Assembly (NCBI GenBank): GCA_034769895.1
Contig: JAWRYS010000701.1
Coordinates: 62,001-126,000 of the forward strand
Length of the DNA: 64,000 bases
Source of the DNA: Magicicada septendecula
Taxonomy: Eukaryota > Arthropoda > Insecta > Hemiptera > Cicadidae
Direction: 5' to 3'
A program made the position numbers and the translations under genes. The notes under the pieces were generated by a model that worked only from the letters and a program-made list of their open reading frames with translations, did no database searches and was not told the origin of the DNA. Below, piece by piece: positions 21,873 to 32,394 of the stretch (position 1 is the stretch's first letter; each line of letters opens with the position of its first letter).

Positions 21873-22715
21873 TTTCCATGTTCCATAAGAACATAACAAT
21901 TTTACTTCCATGTTCCATAAGGAAATGGAAGTATGGTGATGGCAAAAAAAATCGTGTTCGATATAATTGCAGATTCTGATTGTACTACCCTCAAAACATG
22001 AAAAAAAGTCATTTTTCGAAAAGTGTCTGTGTGTCTATCTGTGTGTAGACTTTTTTCTATGGCAAACGATAAGAGCCGCAAATTCAAACAGAATCAAATA
22101 ATTTTTTGCATACAGTCCTGAATTGTAGAGTACTCAAGACCTATTGTTTTTGGTGAAGATCGGTTAAGGGAAAGGGGTAGTTTACCTGCAACATTTTATG
22201 TTTTAACAAGGGTACTTTTTTCTATCACGAACGATAACTGCCGCACATTCAAACAGAATAAAATAATTTTTGCACACATCCCTGATTTGTAGAGGACTCA
22301 TGGCTTATTGATTTTGGTGAAGATCGGTTAAGGGAAAGGGGTAGTTTACCAGCCACTTTCAATGTTTAACAAGAGTAATTGTTTCTATGATGAACGATAA
22401 CTGCCGTAAATTCAAACATAATCAAATACGTTTTTGCATACGTCCCTAAATTTTAGAGTACTCTGGGCCTGTTGAGTTTGATGAAGATCGGTTAAGGGAA
22501 AGGGGTAGTTTACCAGCAACATTTTATGTTGTAACATGAGAAACTTTTTCATGACGAAAGATAACTACTGTAAATTCAAACCGAATCAAATAATTTTTTA
22601 AATGTGTCCTGAGTTGTAGAATACTCAAGGCTTATTGATTTTGGTGAAGATCGGTTACGGGGAAAGGGCAATTTACCTGAAACATTTTTTGTTGTAACAA
22701 GAGTAAAGTACTTAA
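21873..22715 (-). repeat. Tail plus four tandem 164-bp modules, minus orientation
   Basis: The tail at 21900-22055 (a second partial tail end at about 21873-21895) is followed by four head-to-tail modules at about 22056-22221, 22222-22384, 22385-22550 and 22551-22712. Each contains 'gaacgataac' or a variant, 'aattcaaac', and 'gaagatcggtta'. Similarity among the modules makes this a minisatellite inside the element. The ring of short open frames on both strands is not coding. Confidence 0.8.
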
Positions 22716-23230
22716 TTTTGATAAATAAAGTATCCTGATAAGAAGCTCTTAATAATCCACTGTAGAAACGTAGATGAAATATCTATAAATGAAAAGGGTA
22801 ATTGAAGGGGGAGGGGGTAATTTTCTATAAATGAAAATGATAGTTGAAGGGGTGATAATTTTCACTTCCATGTTCCATTAGGAAATGGAAGTATGGTGAT
22901 GGCGAAAAAATTGTTTTCGAGATAAGGGCTGATTCTGATCGAACTACCCTCAAAATATGAAGAAAAGTCATTTTTCGAAAAGTGTCTCTGTGTGTCTGGT
23001 GTCTGTGTGTAGAATTTTTTCTATGGCAAATGATAACTGCTGCAAATTCAAATAAAATCAAATAATTTTTTGCATACCTGCCTGTGTTGTAGAGGACTCA
23101 AGGCCTATTGATTTTGGTGAAGATCAGTTGAGGGGAAGGGGTAGTTTACCTGCAACTTTTTACGTTTTAACAAGAGTAAAGTACTTGAAGATTCATTTAA
23201 ACTTTTTGAAACAATGGTAATTGTTAAAAA
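22716..23230 (-). repeat. C-rich block and a further tail-plus-module copy, minus orientation
   Basis: 22716-22860 is the reverse complement of the block at 19130-19260. 22862-22990 is another tail end and 23025-23190 one more module. 23190-23230 matches the reverse complement of 17393-17440 and is cut at 'gttaaaaa' by the head of the next element. Confidence 0.75.
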
Positions 23231-23745
23231 TCGGTATGGAGAACCATACATGACTTCCATGTTGTAAGATTTATGTTTAAAATAATTTACTTGAATTCGG
23301 TTCGGTAATTTCTAAAAAAATATCGCCTACCCTCAATCTAATTTCACTATTTATAGATATTTTTGTTATTATGGGGTAGTCATTTAATATAAAGTTATTT
23401 TCAGTCACTTTATCCATAAAAATTAGGTAGGGTTACTTTATTCTTATAGAGAAACTGAACTACGCAGATAATCATCCCTCCTCCGAAGTGCTCCGAAGTC
23501 ACTCACGGACCCTGAGCATTTTGCAGAGGGTTTATTCCCTAAAGACAAAAAGTCTGTCTATGAACCATTCCTCTGTAAACACATGCAGTTACACTGCCCA
23601 GCGATCCACAGGAAGCAAATTGCTATCCACGCTGGACACTTTTTCGGCTTGCACGCGTGTTTTGGTGTGGGTTTCGGCACTTTCCATTTAAAAAGCGTGC
23701 AAATGTAAGAAAATAAATATAAGTGAGGCCAGAAATAATGTGAAT

Positions 23746-23776
<31 letters not shown>

Positions 23777-23782
23777 AAAGAC
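23231..23782 (+). repeat. Dispersed element head plus block B, cut by the hAT element
   Basis: TCGGTATGGAG at 23231, then the same sequence as 18351-18900 (head, 'tatggggtagtc', block B from 23482) to a (TG)n run at about 23747-23773, where the hAT element begins. The insertion point, 'gttaaaaa' followed by T, again lies between A and T when compared with the unoccupied copy at 17393. Confidence 0.75.
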
Positions 23783-25056
23783 CAGTGGCAGCGCTAACAA
23801 AATGGGCCCCCCCGCAAAACTAGTTAGGGGGCCCTATAAAAATGGTTAAATTTTGTATACGTAATAGGGGAAAACACTCAAATGAGTTTCTATTTACGGT
23901 GTTTCACAGCAATGGTTTGTGAATACTTTCTCGTCTATCACAAAGCGTTTGCAATTTGCAAAGGATGTTTTACACGTGTACAAACTCTTAAAATTCATTG
24001 TTGCTAAATAGACAAAGTTCTATACAAACTATAAAAAAACCAAAATTAAAAGAATGATTTATTTTTACGTCAAAGATCTAAATTCAGACTATGAAACAGT
24101 ACCGCACACAGAGTGTTAAAAATTTATTATTTAAAAACGAATATCAAAGTAACATTCTAGCTTTTTTCAAACATTTAAATTAGTTTGTAACTGAATTTGT
24201 AAAATTCTTGAATATACTCTATACAAGTTCTCCTTAAGTCTAAGCCAATTCAATAACACTCGAACTCAAGTAATGTACAATATTTACAGATGAGGATCAA
24301 CCAAAGTTCACTGTTTTCCTAAGCCTAGTCTTCTTTTTTTAATAGCTAAGAACTTTTCAACCACTTCGTTGATATTAGTTTTCTGTGTCTCTTCATGCTC
24401 AATGCTTAACAGTGCCAAGTCACTCAACCGAGTTTGGGCCATGGTACTTCTTAAGTATGACTTAATTTAATTAATTTAAGTTTTGAAAAGCTTCTTTCCG
24501 CTGTAGCTGTTGTGACAGGTATGGTTAAATAAAGCTGCAAAGCTGTAGTTAAGTCTGGGAGGCAACTCATAAGGGGCAGGTTTTCTTCAACCAGTAAATT
24601 CATCATTTCTCGAATTCTTTTCTTGTTTACAATTTCTTTGGCCATCAGAGCTTTGAAGGATATTACTTGGTCAGGGAGTGATGTGGAAAGGTCACCAGGA
24701 TACACATTTACCAGAGCCTTATTTTTCTCCACTATTGTCTCTTGTGAGAAGTTTACTAAATTCTGAGGCGTCAGGAATGAAAACCTATCATCAATGCAAC
24801 GCAATCCTTCGAATCTCATTTGTAGCTGAGCTATTACAATATCTAGTGTTGCATTGAAAACTTTTACTTCAAATGATTTCACTGGGTCGTCAATTCTATG
24901 GTCAACTGATAATTCAACAAAGAAGCGTTTTACAACTCGTTTACGCTTTTTTTCATGTTATAAGTTATGTCCCATGACTGGGCCAACTGGGGCCCCCCAT
25001 GAGGGTCGGGGCCCCCCCGCGCCGCGGGGTCTGCTGGGGCCTTATCGCCGCCACTG
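23783..25056 (-). mobile_element. hAT DNA transposon, non-autonomous or decayed
   Basis: The ends are CAGTGGCAGCGCTAAC (23783) and the complement of CAGTGGCGGCGATAAG (ending 25056), imperfect terminal inverted repeats of hAT type. The 8 bp 'ggaaagac' occurs directly on both sides (23775-23782 and 25057-25064), a perfect 8-bp target duplication as expected for hAT. Both ends contain C/G-rich stretches that stand out in this AT-rich region. The interior keeps only the C-terminal part of the transposase on the minus strand. At 1274 bp it is far shorter than a complete element, so large internal deletions have occurred. Confidence 0.92.
24308..24957 (-). pseudogene. hAT transposase C-terminal fragment (ZMYM1-like), broken
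   Basis: The minus-strand frame starts after an in-frame stop near 24958 and runs to about 24460. It includes TIPVTTATAERSFSKLKLIK, the core of the hAT C-terminal dimerisation domain as found in ZMYM1-like transposases. A frameshift near 24460 moves the remainder to another frame: the conserved SYLRSTM segment, the LALLSIEH motif, and a stop at 24308. The RNase H-like catalytic core and N-terminal zinc finger are absent. A domain-only remnant, unable to act as a transposase. Confidence 0.88.
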
Positions 25057-25368
25057 GGAAAGACTTTGATAACACTATAGACATCATTCACCCTCGGCCG
25101 ATATCTCTCAGTGAGAGTCCAATTTCATTACAGGAATCAGATTACAGCACCCTTTGCAAACCTATCGAGGTTATTGCAAATTCTGATTGTACTATCCTCA
25201 AAACATGAAAAAAAGTCATTTTTTGAAAAGTGTCTGTGTGTGTGTCTGTGTCTGTAGATTTTTTTTGTTCGAGCTACAAACATTTTATCCAAAAGTACAT
25301 TCCTTCCTCAAGAAGGTTGAGGATAGTCTTCATCCACCTGACATGGGGGTACCATTTTAACTGATATG
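25057..25368 (-). repeat. Dispersed element body A, minus orientation
   Basis: Reverse complement of 15525-15725 with an extra segment of about 110 bp (about 25150-25260) that resembles the tail of the 165-bp module family. It ends directly at the first base of the LTR array. Confidence 0.75.
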
Positions 25369-25543
25369 TGTAGCATGACAGGAAATCTACCTTATTATAA
25401 TTCAAGAATAAGCAAAAATAAAATAAAAACAAACTGGCATAAAGAAAAATTACTATAATAATTAATCAAGAACAACAGTAAACTGAAATTATAGATCCAA
25501 AGAAATCAAGTTCATTAAAACCAAACATAATCTATAATAAATA

Positions 25544-26865
25544 CGAGGTGCTATCAGAAAGTTCCCGGACTAGGTCTAATAAATTCTTTTTGCTTACCTA
25601 GGCCATTAATGGCTCCCATCTCCTTCAAAGTAGTCTCCCTGCGAATTGATACAACGAATCCAGCGTTGTTTCCATGCCTGGAAAGTGTCAAAAAAAGTCT
25701 TTTGCTTAAGGCTGTCAAGCACCTCCTGCGTTTTTTTCTTAATGTCTTCTACAGTGTCAAAACGGTGACCTTTCATGTGAATTTTTTTTTCGGGAACAGA
25801 GAAAAATCACAGGGGGCTAAATCTGGTGAATATGGAGGGTGTGGGATGGTGGCCATATTGTTTTTGGTCAAAACCTCTGTTGTTTTCAGTGAAGTGTGAG
25901 CAGGTGCATTGTCGTGATGCAACAGCCAGTTTTGGTCTTCCCACAATTTGGGCCTTTTTCGTCGCACATTTTGTCTCAGCCGCCTCAAAACATCACAATA
26001 AAAATCTGAGTTCACTGTAACACCAGCTGGCACGAACTCGCGATGGACAATGCCTTTGATGTCAAAAAACTCAATGAGCATGGTTTTTGTTGCACTTCTG
26101 ATCTGCCGTGCTTTTTTTTGGTCTCGATGATTGTGGACTTTTCCACTGTGACGACTGCTGTTTTGTTTCTGGATCATAACCATAAAACCAGCTTTCATCA
26201 CCGGTTATGACCCTGGAGATGAAGGTAGGGTCATTTTCAGACGTTTCTCTGAGTTCACTGCACACATCAACACGGCGCTGTTTCTGATCCACAGACAAAA
26301 GCCGAGGGACGAATTTCGCAGCAACACGACGCATGCCTAAATTTTCAGTTAGAATTTCTTGACAGCTTCCATAGCTTATTCCGGCACTTGTACACAACTC
26401 ATGGATTGTTTGACGACGGTCTTCGTGAATGAGTTGTCGAATTTTTTCAACATTTTCATCCGTTTTGCTCGTGGAAGGTCGTCCTGAATGGTGATCATCA
26501 TCAAGTGACATTCTGCCGGCCTTGAAACGAGCGTACCACTCAACAACCTGTGTTCTGTGTAGGGAATGTTCTTCAAAAGCTTCTCGAAGCATTGCAAAAG
26601 TTTCAGTAGGCGATTTACCAAGTTTAAAACAAAACTTAATGCACGCGCGTTGCTCGAATTTATCAGCCATCATAAAATTAGCAAATGAACGTTATCACAC
26701 GATTACAATACACAACGCGTAGACCGAACACAACCTCACAATGCAACGAAACTCGGCAGACTGACTCATTACGTATTACGGAATCGGGCACTGGGACGCC
26801 AGGTTGTACAGTCACGTCCAACAGCCGTGCCAAGTACAGTCCGGGAACTTTCCGATAGCACCTCG
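25544..26865 (-). mobile_element. Mariner transposon
   Basis: Terminal inverted repeats of about 26-28 bp start CGAGGTGCTATC at both ends, with one mismatch (cag/cgg). The element is flanked by TA at 25542-25543 and 26866-26867, the standard mariner target duplication. The same LTR position is unoccupied in other units ('aataaataataggaag' at about 35450, 42335, 47240 and later), confirming both boundaries. It carries one transposase gene on the minus strand, now frameshifted. Confidence 0.95.
25606..26673 (-). pseudogene. Mariner transposase, DD34D, frameshifted
   Basis: Starts at ATG 26673 (MMADKFEQRAC...) with the N-terminal helix-turn-helix region. The first catalytic Asp is in TGDESW. 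After a shift in an A run near 26110 the second frame (to about 25773) holds LLHHDNAPAHTS and YSPDLAPCDF, with exactly 34 residues between the second and third Asp. Two further shifts (near 25785 and 25690) precede the C-terminus, which reaches a stop at 25606. The usual WVPHEL linker reads FVPRLL. All three catalytic Asp residues survive, but at least three frameshifts, all at homopolymers, break the gene. Length across all frames is about 355 codons, typical for the family. Confidence 0.93.
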
Positions 26866-26989
26866 TAATAGGAAGATGATTATAGTCCAACTTATAGTGT
26901 AGATATACCCAGGTAGAATAGGAGCAGGTAAGGAAAAACCATGGATAAACAAACCCACAGAATAAAAAAATAACTATTGAAAAAACAAT

Positions 26990-29826
26990 TCTTCTTCTTT
27001 TATTCTCCGGCTCTACAGCCCTTGGTGGGCCTTGGCCTTCTCAACAATCCGCCTCCAGTCATCTCTATCCGCCACTCTCTCCATCCTCGAACTCCCAATT
27101 TCATCAGATCCTTCAACACCTCATCCAACCATCTCATCCTTGGCCATCCCCTTTGTCTTCTGCAATAGAGTCTTCCCTGCATCATTCTCTTATTAATTCT
27201 ATCCTCTTCCATTCTCTCCACATGCCCCAACCATCTTATCCTCTGTGACTTGGTAAATTTTACAAGGTCCCTCTCATGTATCAGGTGTTGCAATTCTGCA
27301 TTACTTCGTATTCTCCAATTCTCGCCTTCCCTCACTGGGCCATTTATTTTTCGTAGGATATTGCGTTCAAAAATTCTTAAACTTTTTTCATCCTCCACTG
27401 TCATTGTCCACACCTCTGAGCCATAGGCAACAATAGGTCATATGAGTGAATGATATATTTTTAGCTTGGTTTCTCTCCTTATATTTTTATTTCTAAAGAT
27501 ATTTATATTTGCAAAATATGCTCTATTTGCATACCTTATCCTCTCTTTAATGCATTTTTTTATGTCATTATCATTCGATATTGTAGTGCCCAAATATTCA
27601 AAGCCTGACACACCTCCAAAGCGCTTCCCATTTATTTCCAGGTCACGAGGTTTTCTTCTATCCGCAGACTTCGACATTATCATATACTTTGTCTTGCTCT
27701 CATTCACACTTAGCTCAATTTTTGTTGCTTCTACTTCCATCACTTCGTATACCTCCCTAACTTTGTTTGCATTTCTTGCAACAATTGCAATATCATCCGC
27801 ATAGCCAAATATTTGGCTAGATTTTGTAAATATTGTCCCTTTTTGATCGACCATCTTTATAACACTGTGTAAAGCCAAATTAAACAGTACCGCAGAAAGA
27901 CCATCACCCTGTTTTACTCCATTACTGAAACTGAAGCTTTTAGTCATCCTATTAATCACTTTAACCTTTGCCCTTGTAACCTTCATTGTCATTTCGACTA
28001 ATCTTATTAGTTTGTTAACTATGCCGAATTCCCTCATTACTCTATATAATTCTTGCTTATTCACGTTGTCGAACGCCTGCTTGAAATCGACAAATAAGAA
28101 ATGCAGGTCCGTGTCATGTTCATAAAACCTTTCCATCATCTGCCTGATAGCAAACAATTGGTCCACTGTACTTCTCTTTCGTCTAAATCCGCACTGATAC
28201 TCTCCAATAATATCTTCAGCGCATCGCTGTAATCTCTCATTCAGTACACCCGAAAATATCTTGTAGCCAACGTTGAGTAATGTTATTCCTCTATAATTTT
28301 CACACCTCATTTTATCTCCTTTTTTGTAGATAGGGCATATTATTCCTGTTTTCCATTTCTCCGGCATGCTTTCAGTTTCCCATATTTCTGTTATTAGTTT
28401 ATGTATTTCCATTATTATAGAGTGCCCTCCATATTTGAATAGCTCAGCAACAATATTGTCTTCCCCCGGAGCATGATTATTTTTCATTTTACACAACACA
28501 TCCTCCACTTCCTCTACTGTTGGTACTTCAACGTCCTCCTCTCTGCCTGGGTTTTCTCTTGTAACCTCTCTTCTTTCTCGTCTCATGTCATTATTCAACA
28601 TCTCCTCAAAATATTCATGCCATCTTTGTAGTACCATCTGCTCCTCTGTTATCATATTTCCTTCTTTGTTCTTGCAGGCAAATATTTTTGGTTGAACATT
28701 TTCTCATCTCATCAATGGCACGATAGAACTTCTTGGCTTCATTATTCTGGTTTAACTCTTCTATTTCTTGAAATTGCGTTTGAATCCAGTCCCTCTTCTT
28801 TTTCTTACATACTTTGTGTGCCCTCGTTTGTAGTTCAACATACCTTTCAAAATTACTTCGCGTCTCCCTTTGGAGCATTTTATTCCTCGCAGTGTTCTTT
28901 CCTTCTATTGCTAATCTGCAGTCATCATCGATTTCTCTGATCTTTCTTCACTCCAATGGATTTCTCTGCTGTCTCCATTATCACTATCTCCACTCGTGCC
29001 CATCTGTCATCAATTCCCCCCTGTACCTCATCTCCTCTCAGTCTGTTTTCTAATTCCATCTGGTAGTCCTGCACCACCTCCAAATTCTTCAACCTATCTG
29101 TGTTCCACCATATTCTTTTTCTCACTTCATCCCTTCTTACCACGGCCAGTTTTTCAACTACAACTGCCCTTACCACGTAGTGATCTGAGTCACAGTTTGG
29201 CCCTCTACAGCTTCATGCATCAGTTATTGAAGAGGAGTATCGATTATTAACTAATATATGATCAATTTGATTCACCACTCCCTGGACACCAGATTTCCAC
29301 ATTCCCATGTGAATTGCTTTATGAGGAAAGCAGGTACTTTTGATTATAACATTATTTCTGGCCGCAAATTGACACAATAAAATTCCATTGTCATTACTTT
29401 CCTCATGCAATGAATACCTCCCCAACACTCCCTTCTGGCACTCCCTTCTTCTTACCTTCGCATTGAAATCTCCCAGGACAATCAGCATATCATACCTCTG
29501 AACTCTGTCACACGTTCTTTCCAACTCGTCATAACATTGCTCTTTAATTATTCCATCTTTCTCCTCCATTGGTGCATGTGAATAATTATCGTTATATTTC
29601 TAAATTTTCCTCTCATTCGCACTCTGCATATTCTTTCATTCACTGCTTCAAACTCGATTAAACTTTGTCTCATTCTTTTTGATATTATAAATCCTGTACC
29701 ATATTGCCCAGTCCTTCTCTGCGGACCACTATAAAACAAGAAGTATTCAGCTTTATCTATCCAACCTTGTCCTTGCCATCTTATTTCCTGTATCCCAACA
29801 ATATCATATCGATACTTCAAAACCTG
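26990..29826 (-). mobile_element. RTE-clade non-LTR retrotransposon, 5' truncated
   Basis: The insert lies between two copies of 'attgaaaaaacaat' (26976-26989 and 29827-29840), a perfect 14-bp target duplication. The undisturbed target is present once in other LTRs (for example near 42451). The element's 3' end is at the left, ending in a GAAGAA-type simple repeat as is common in RTE. The 5' end begins inside the endonuclease domain, so it is truncated. It lies antisense to the LTR. Confidence 0.93.
27000..29826 (-). pseudogene. RTE ORF2: endonuclease plus reverse transcriptase, broken
   Basis: Order on the minus strand: AP-type endonuclease (29826-29213, two overlapping frames; DIVGIQEIRWQG, GDFNAKV, and near 29180 CDSDHYVV), a linker in two frames (29176-28615), then reverse transcriptase (28655-27438). 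The RT shows ENYRGITLLN, FVDFKQAFDNV, NGVKQGDGLS and YADDIAIVA, all intact. A single in-frame stop at 27438 separates it from the C-terminal segment (to 27000) with RWLGHVERMEEDRINKRM. The endonuclease resembles CFDP2-like (BovB/RTE) proteins. The N-terminus is missing and about four frame breaks precede the RT, so it is inactive as a whole, although the RT frame of about 405 residues remains open. Confidence 0.92.
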
Positions 29827-31623
29827 ATTGAAAAAACAATACCACATTATAAAAATCAAACCCCAAAAAGATAACATACGAAAAGTACAATACAATAAAA
29901 TAAAAACAATGTAAATTAAGTGTAAGTAAAGATATTAGATATAAGACAACCTCAAGACAAAAGATAAAAGCAATTATGTCACAAGATTATATGACTAATG
30001 GTGGACAAGTGTAATTTATTTTCATTGTGAAAAGTGACTACTAATAATGCAAATTAAGTGATGTTCCTTATTCCCCAAGACTAGATAAAATTACTAGAGA
30101 TAAGATTAGGGAATACAGTGAATAGTAAGGGGAACCAGGGTAGATCCCTAAATCAAAACAAAAACAGCAATAGACTGAATAAAAGTTAACTTTAATAAAC
30201 TGTTTAAATAAAAACAAATTTGTTTTGTTGTGTTAGAAGTTCATTGAACCCATAGCATTGAATGCTTGGGATTAAATTTATTTTAAGAGAATATCTTTAT
30301 TATGTTTTAATAATGTCAATTAATCATAAACTATGTTGTAATTAAGTAAGGGCAATTTAGTTGTTAGGATTTTATTGGAATTGTATGTCAGAAAGGGTAA
30401 TAGCAATCTGAAATAATTGTAAACTTAGTGATAGAACTAACATCAATACATAAACCAAATTGTAAACCTCACTAACATTATAAATTATTAGTAAATAAGT
30501 TAATGAAACAAATTAAATGTATGAAAATTGTTGAATTTAACACAATAACAATTTATTATAAATGTAACAACACTTTGTGAAAGTAATTAAGAAATGTATA
30601 GGATAATATTAGAAAAAGGCAAGTGTACTAACACTGGGGCCTAGAGAAAAGCCTAAATTGAAGGTAGTGTTCAAATTAGCTAAGTAAATCATCAAATTAC
30701 TGAGAATTAAAGAAACCAAATCATAATAATTCAATCAATGATCTTGTTTAATGATAATTGGAATCTAACATATACTGTAAACCATTTAATTTGTAAGGAA
30801 GTAAAGTAGGTAAGGCCTACAAGCAAATATTATGTAAATATGACTTTTGAGTTGAAAAATACTATAAAATATATCATGTATGGTATTAAATTATGCAGAA
30901 TTAAATAAGGAATTTGATTATGTAATTAGAATTTAATAAGAATAGATAATAATCAAAATGTAATTTTTAATATAATGTAAAATTAAATTCTTTTGAACAA
31001 AATCAAACTTGAGACTTAAGTATCAGCTGACTGAAAACAATGCAAATTTACTAATAAATCAGCCAGGGCCTTTTGAATGATGAAGAAAAAACTGGGTGTT
31101 GATTGTTAAACATCAAGGCGAACACATCAGAATGATATAGCTAAAAAAGATAAAAAAATTTTTGACAAGAACTAAGCTTAAGAAAGGAAATTTAAAATAT
31201 GAGTTGTTCATATAAAAGTTAAATAACCAAACCATTACTTTTATGAAGATTGACAATTATAAACCAGATATAGGAACAGTCCAGGCACTAATCGTGAAAT
31301 TTCCAATGTGAATATTATCACGACGTTCTGGATGAACTATTTGAAACAAAGACACTTTTAACCAACACCTATTACCGAAACTAAAACGGATTACGAACAC
31401 TGAATCATCACACTACAACAAGAAAATTAATAACTACTGCTCTGATGAGGGACACTTAAAGAATAAACATTTAAAAAAGAAACCAAATCGACCTGAGATA
31501 AGAGTTTCAAGCAGTGAATAAGTATTTCGCCTCAAAGTCGACTAATCGCAATGAGATCAATAAATTAAATTAAATATTCCATATTTGAGTTTTATTTCTT
31601 TGCAAAGTATACAATTAAAAGAA

Positions 31624-32090
31624 CCTAACCTTAGGTTCGAAGTACAATAAATTTGTTAAATGACTAATAAATGCATAAAAGTTAAAAACAAAACTTGTAA
31701 AGAATTTAAATCTAAGAAAAACTGTATAAACAAAGTCAATATAAATCAACAAAAAATTCCAATTGTTCCAAATTTGTTTTTAGGCAAGGATTTTTCTGTT
31801 TTACGTTGGATATCATGAAAATTATGGGAGATACAGTTCTGCGACCTGTGTTATTCGATTTTTCAGGTCAAAAACCATAAGAAACAGCAGAATTCACCCT
31901 TTCCTAGAATTTCAGAAAGTCTTCATTTACCCGGGGGAACCGAAACCCGGGCGAAATCTTTCGCTAGCCATAACTTGCTAACGAAGCATTTCCGGACCTA
32001 TGTTTATATGAACTTTTTTTCTTATTTTTCGATGTCGATTCATCTCCCGAAGTATTTCCGTTTCTTCGTGAATCACCCTGTATATATATT
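31624..32090. other. Replaced segment in LTR1
   Basis: LTR1 follows the other LTRs up to 'aattaaaagaa' and rejoins at 'tatatatattttctcaat'. Between these points it has 467 bp of unrelated sequence in place of about 240 bp. The right end, 'gaatcaccctgta', resembles ends of unclassified insect repeats. No target duplication could be recognised. Confidence 0.6.
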
Positions 32091-32164
32091 TTCTCAATAA
32101 ATTAAATTTAAACAAAATTTTTTTTATCTTTAATAAGATCAATAAAACAGGTTTCATTACAAAG

Positions 32165-32182
32165 TGGCACCCAACATGGGGC
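32165..32182 (+). promoter_or_regulatory. Primer binding site, unit 1
   Basis: TGGCACCCAACATGGGGC, 3 nt after the LTR end. It matches the 18-nt site complementary to tRNA-Lys1,2 except at two bases. This copy alone has A for G in 'aacgtgg'. Confidence 0.85.
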
Positions 32183-32290
32183 ATTATTTTAAAGGCATCC
32201 ACTACTCAGAAAGAAGATAGAAATAAATTCCAGACTCTAAATAGGAATATTCTCATCTATTTCGGCAACATAAAACGTTCTGTTACAAAG

Positions 32291-32310
32291 TGGCGCTCCA
32301 ACTTAAGGGG
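32291..32310 (+). repeat. Second binding-site-like sequence, unit 1
   Basis: 'gttacaaagtggc' recurs about 125 bp after the first site and is followed by 'gctccaacttaagggg', a degenerate version of it. Present in every unit (for example 44682-44701). Confidence 0.7.
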
Positions 32311-32394
32311 CTAAAATTAGGAATTGTTAGGCAAAAGAAATAAAAATAATCTGCCTAATTTCCAATTTTACCTGGCAACTGTTACAAGCTCAGA

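Larger units (their letters stand above)
25369..32161 (+). mobile_element. LTR1, interrupted by mariner and RTE
   Basis: Starts TGTAGCATGACAG at the array's left edge and ends GTTTCATTACA just before the binding site. Removing the mariner with its TA, the RTE with its 14-bp duplication, and the surplus of the replaced segment at 31624-32090 leaves about 2390 bp, equal to the other LTRs. It is the most diverged LTR. Its 3' end ('gatcaataaaaca') groups with LTR2, not LTR3-7. Confidence 0.88.

Noticed and set aside
22056-22712. CRISPR-like regular repeats
   Set aside because: The 164-bp modules are contiguous without unique spacers, belong to a dispersed element, and the DNA is eukaryotic.
24976-25050. 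GC-rich stretch as a CpG island or promoter
   Set aside because: It is the subterminal part of the hAT element, mirrored at 23810-23840.
27466-27804. 112-codon plus-strand frame
   Set aside because: Antisense shadow of the RTE reverse transcriptase.
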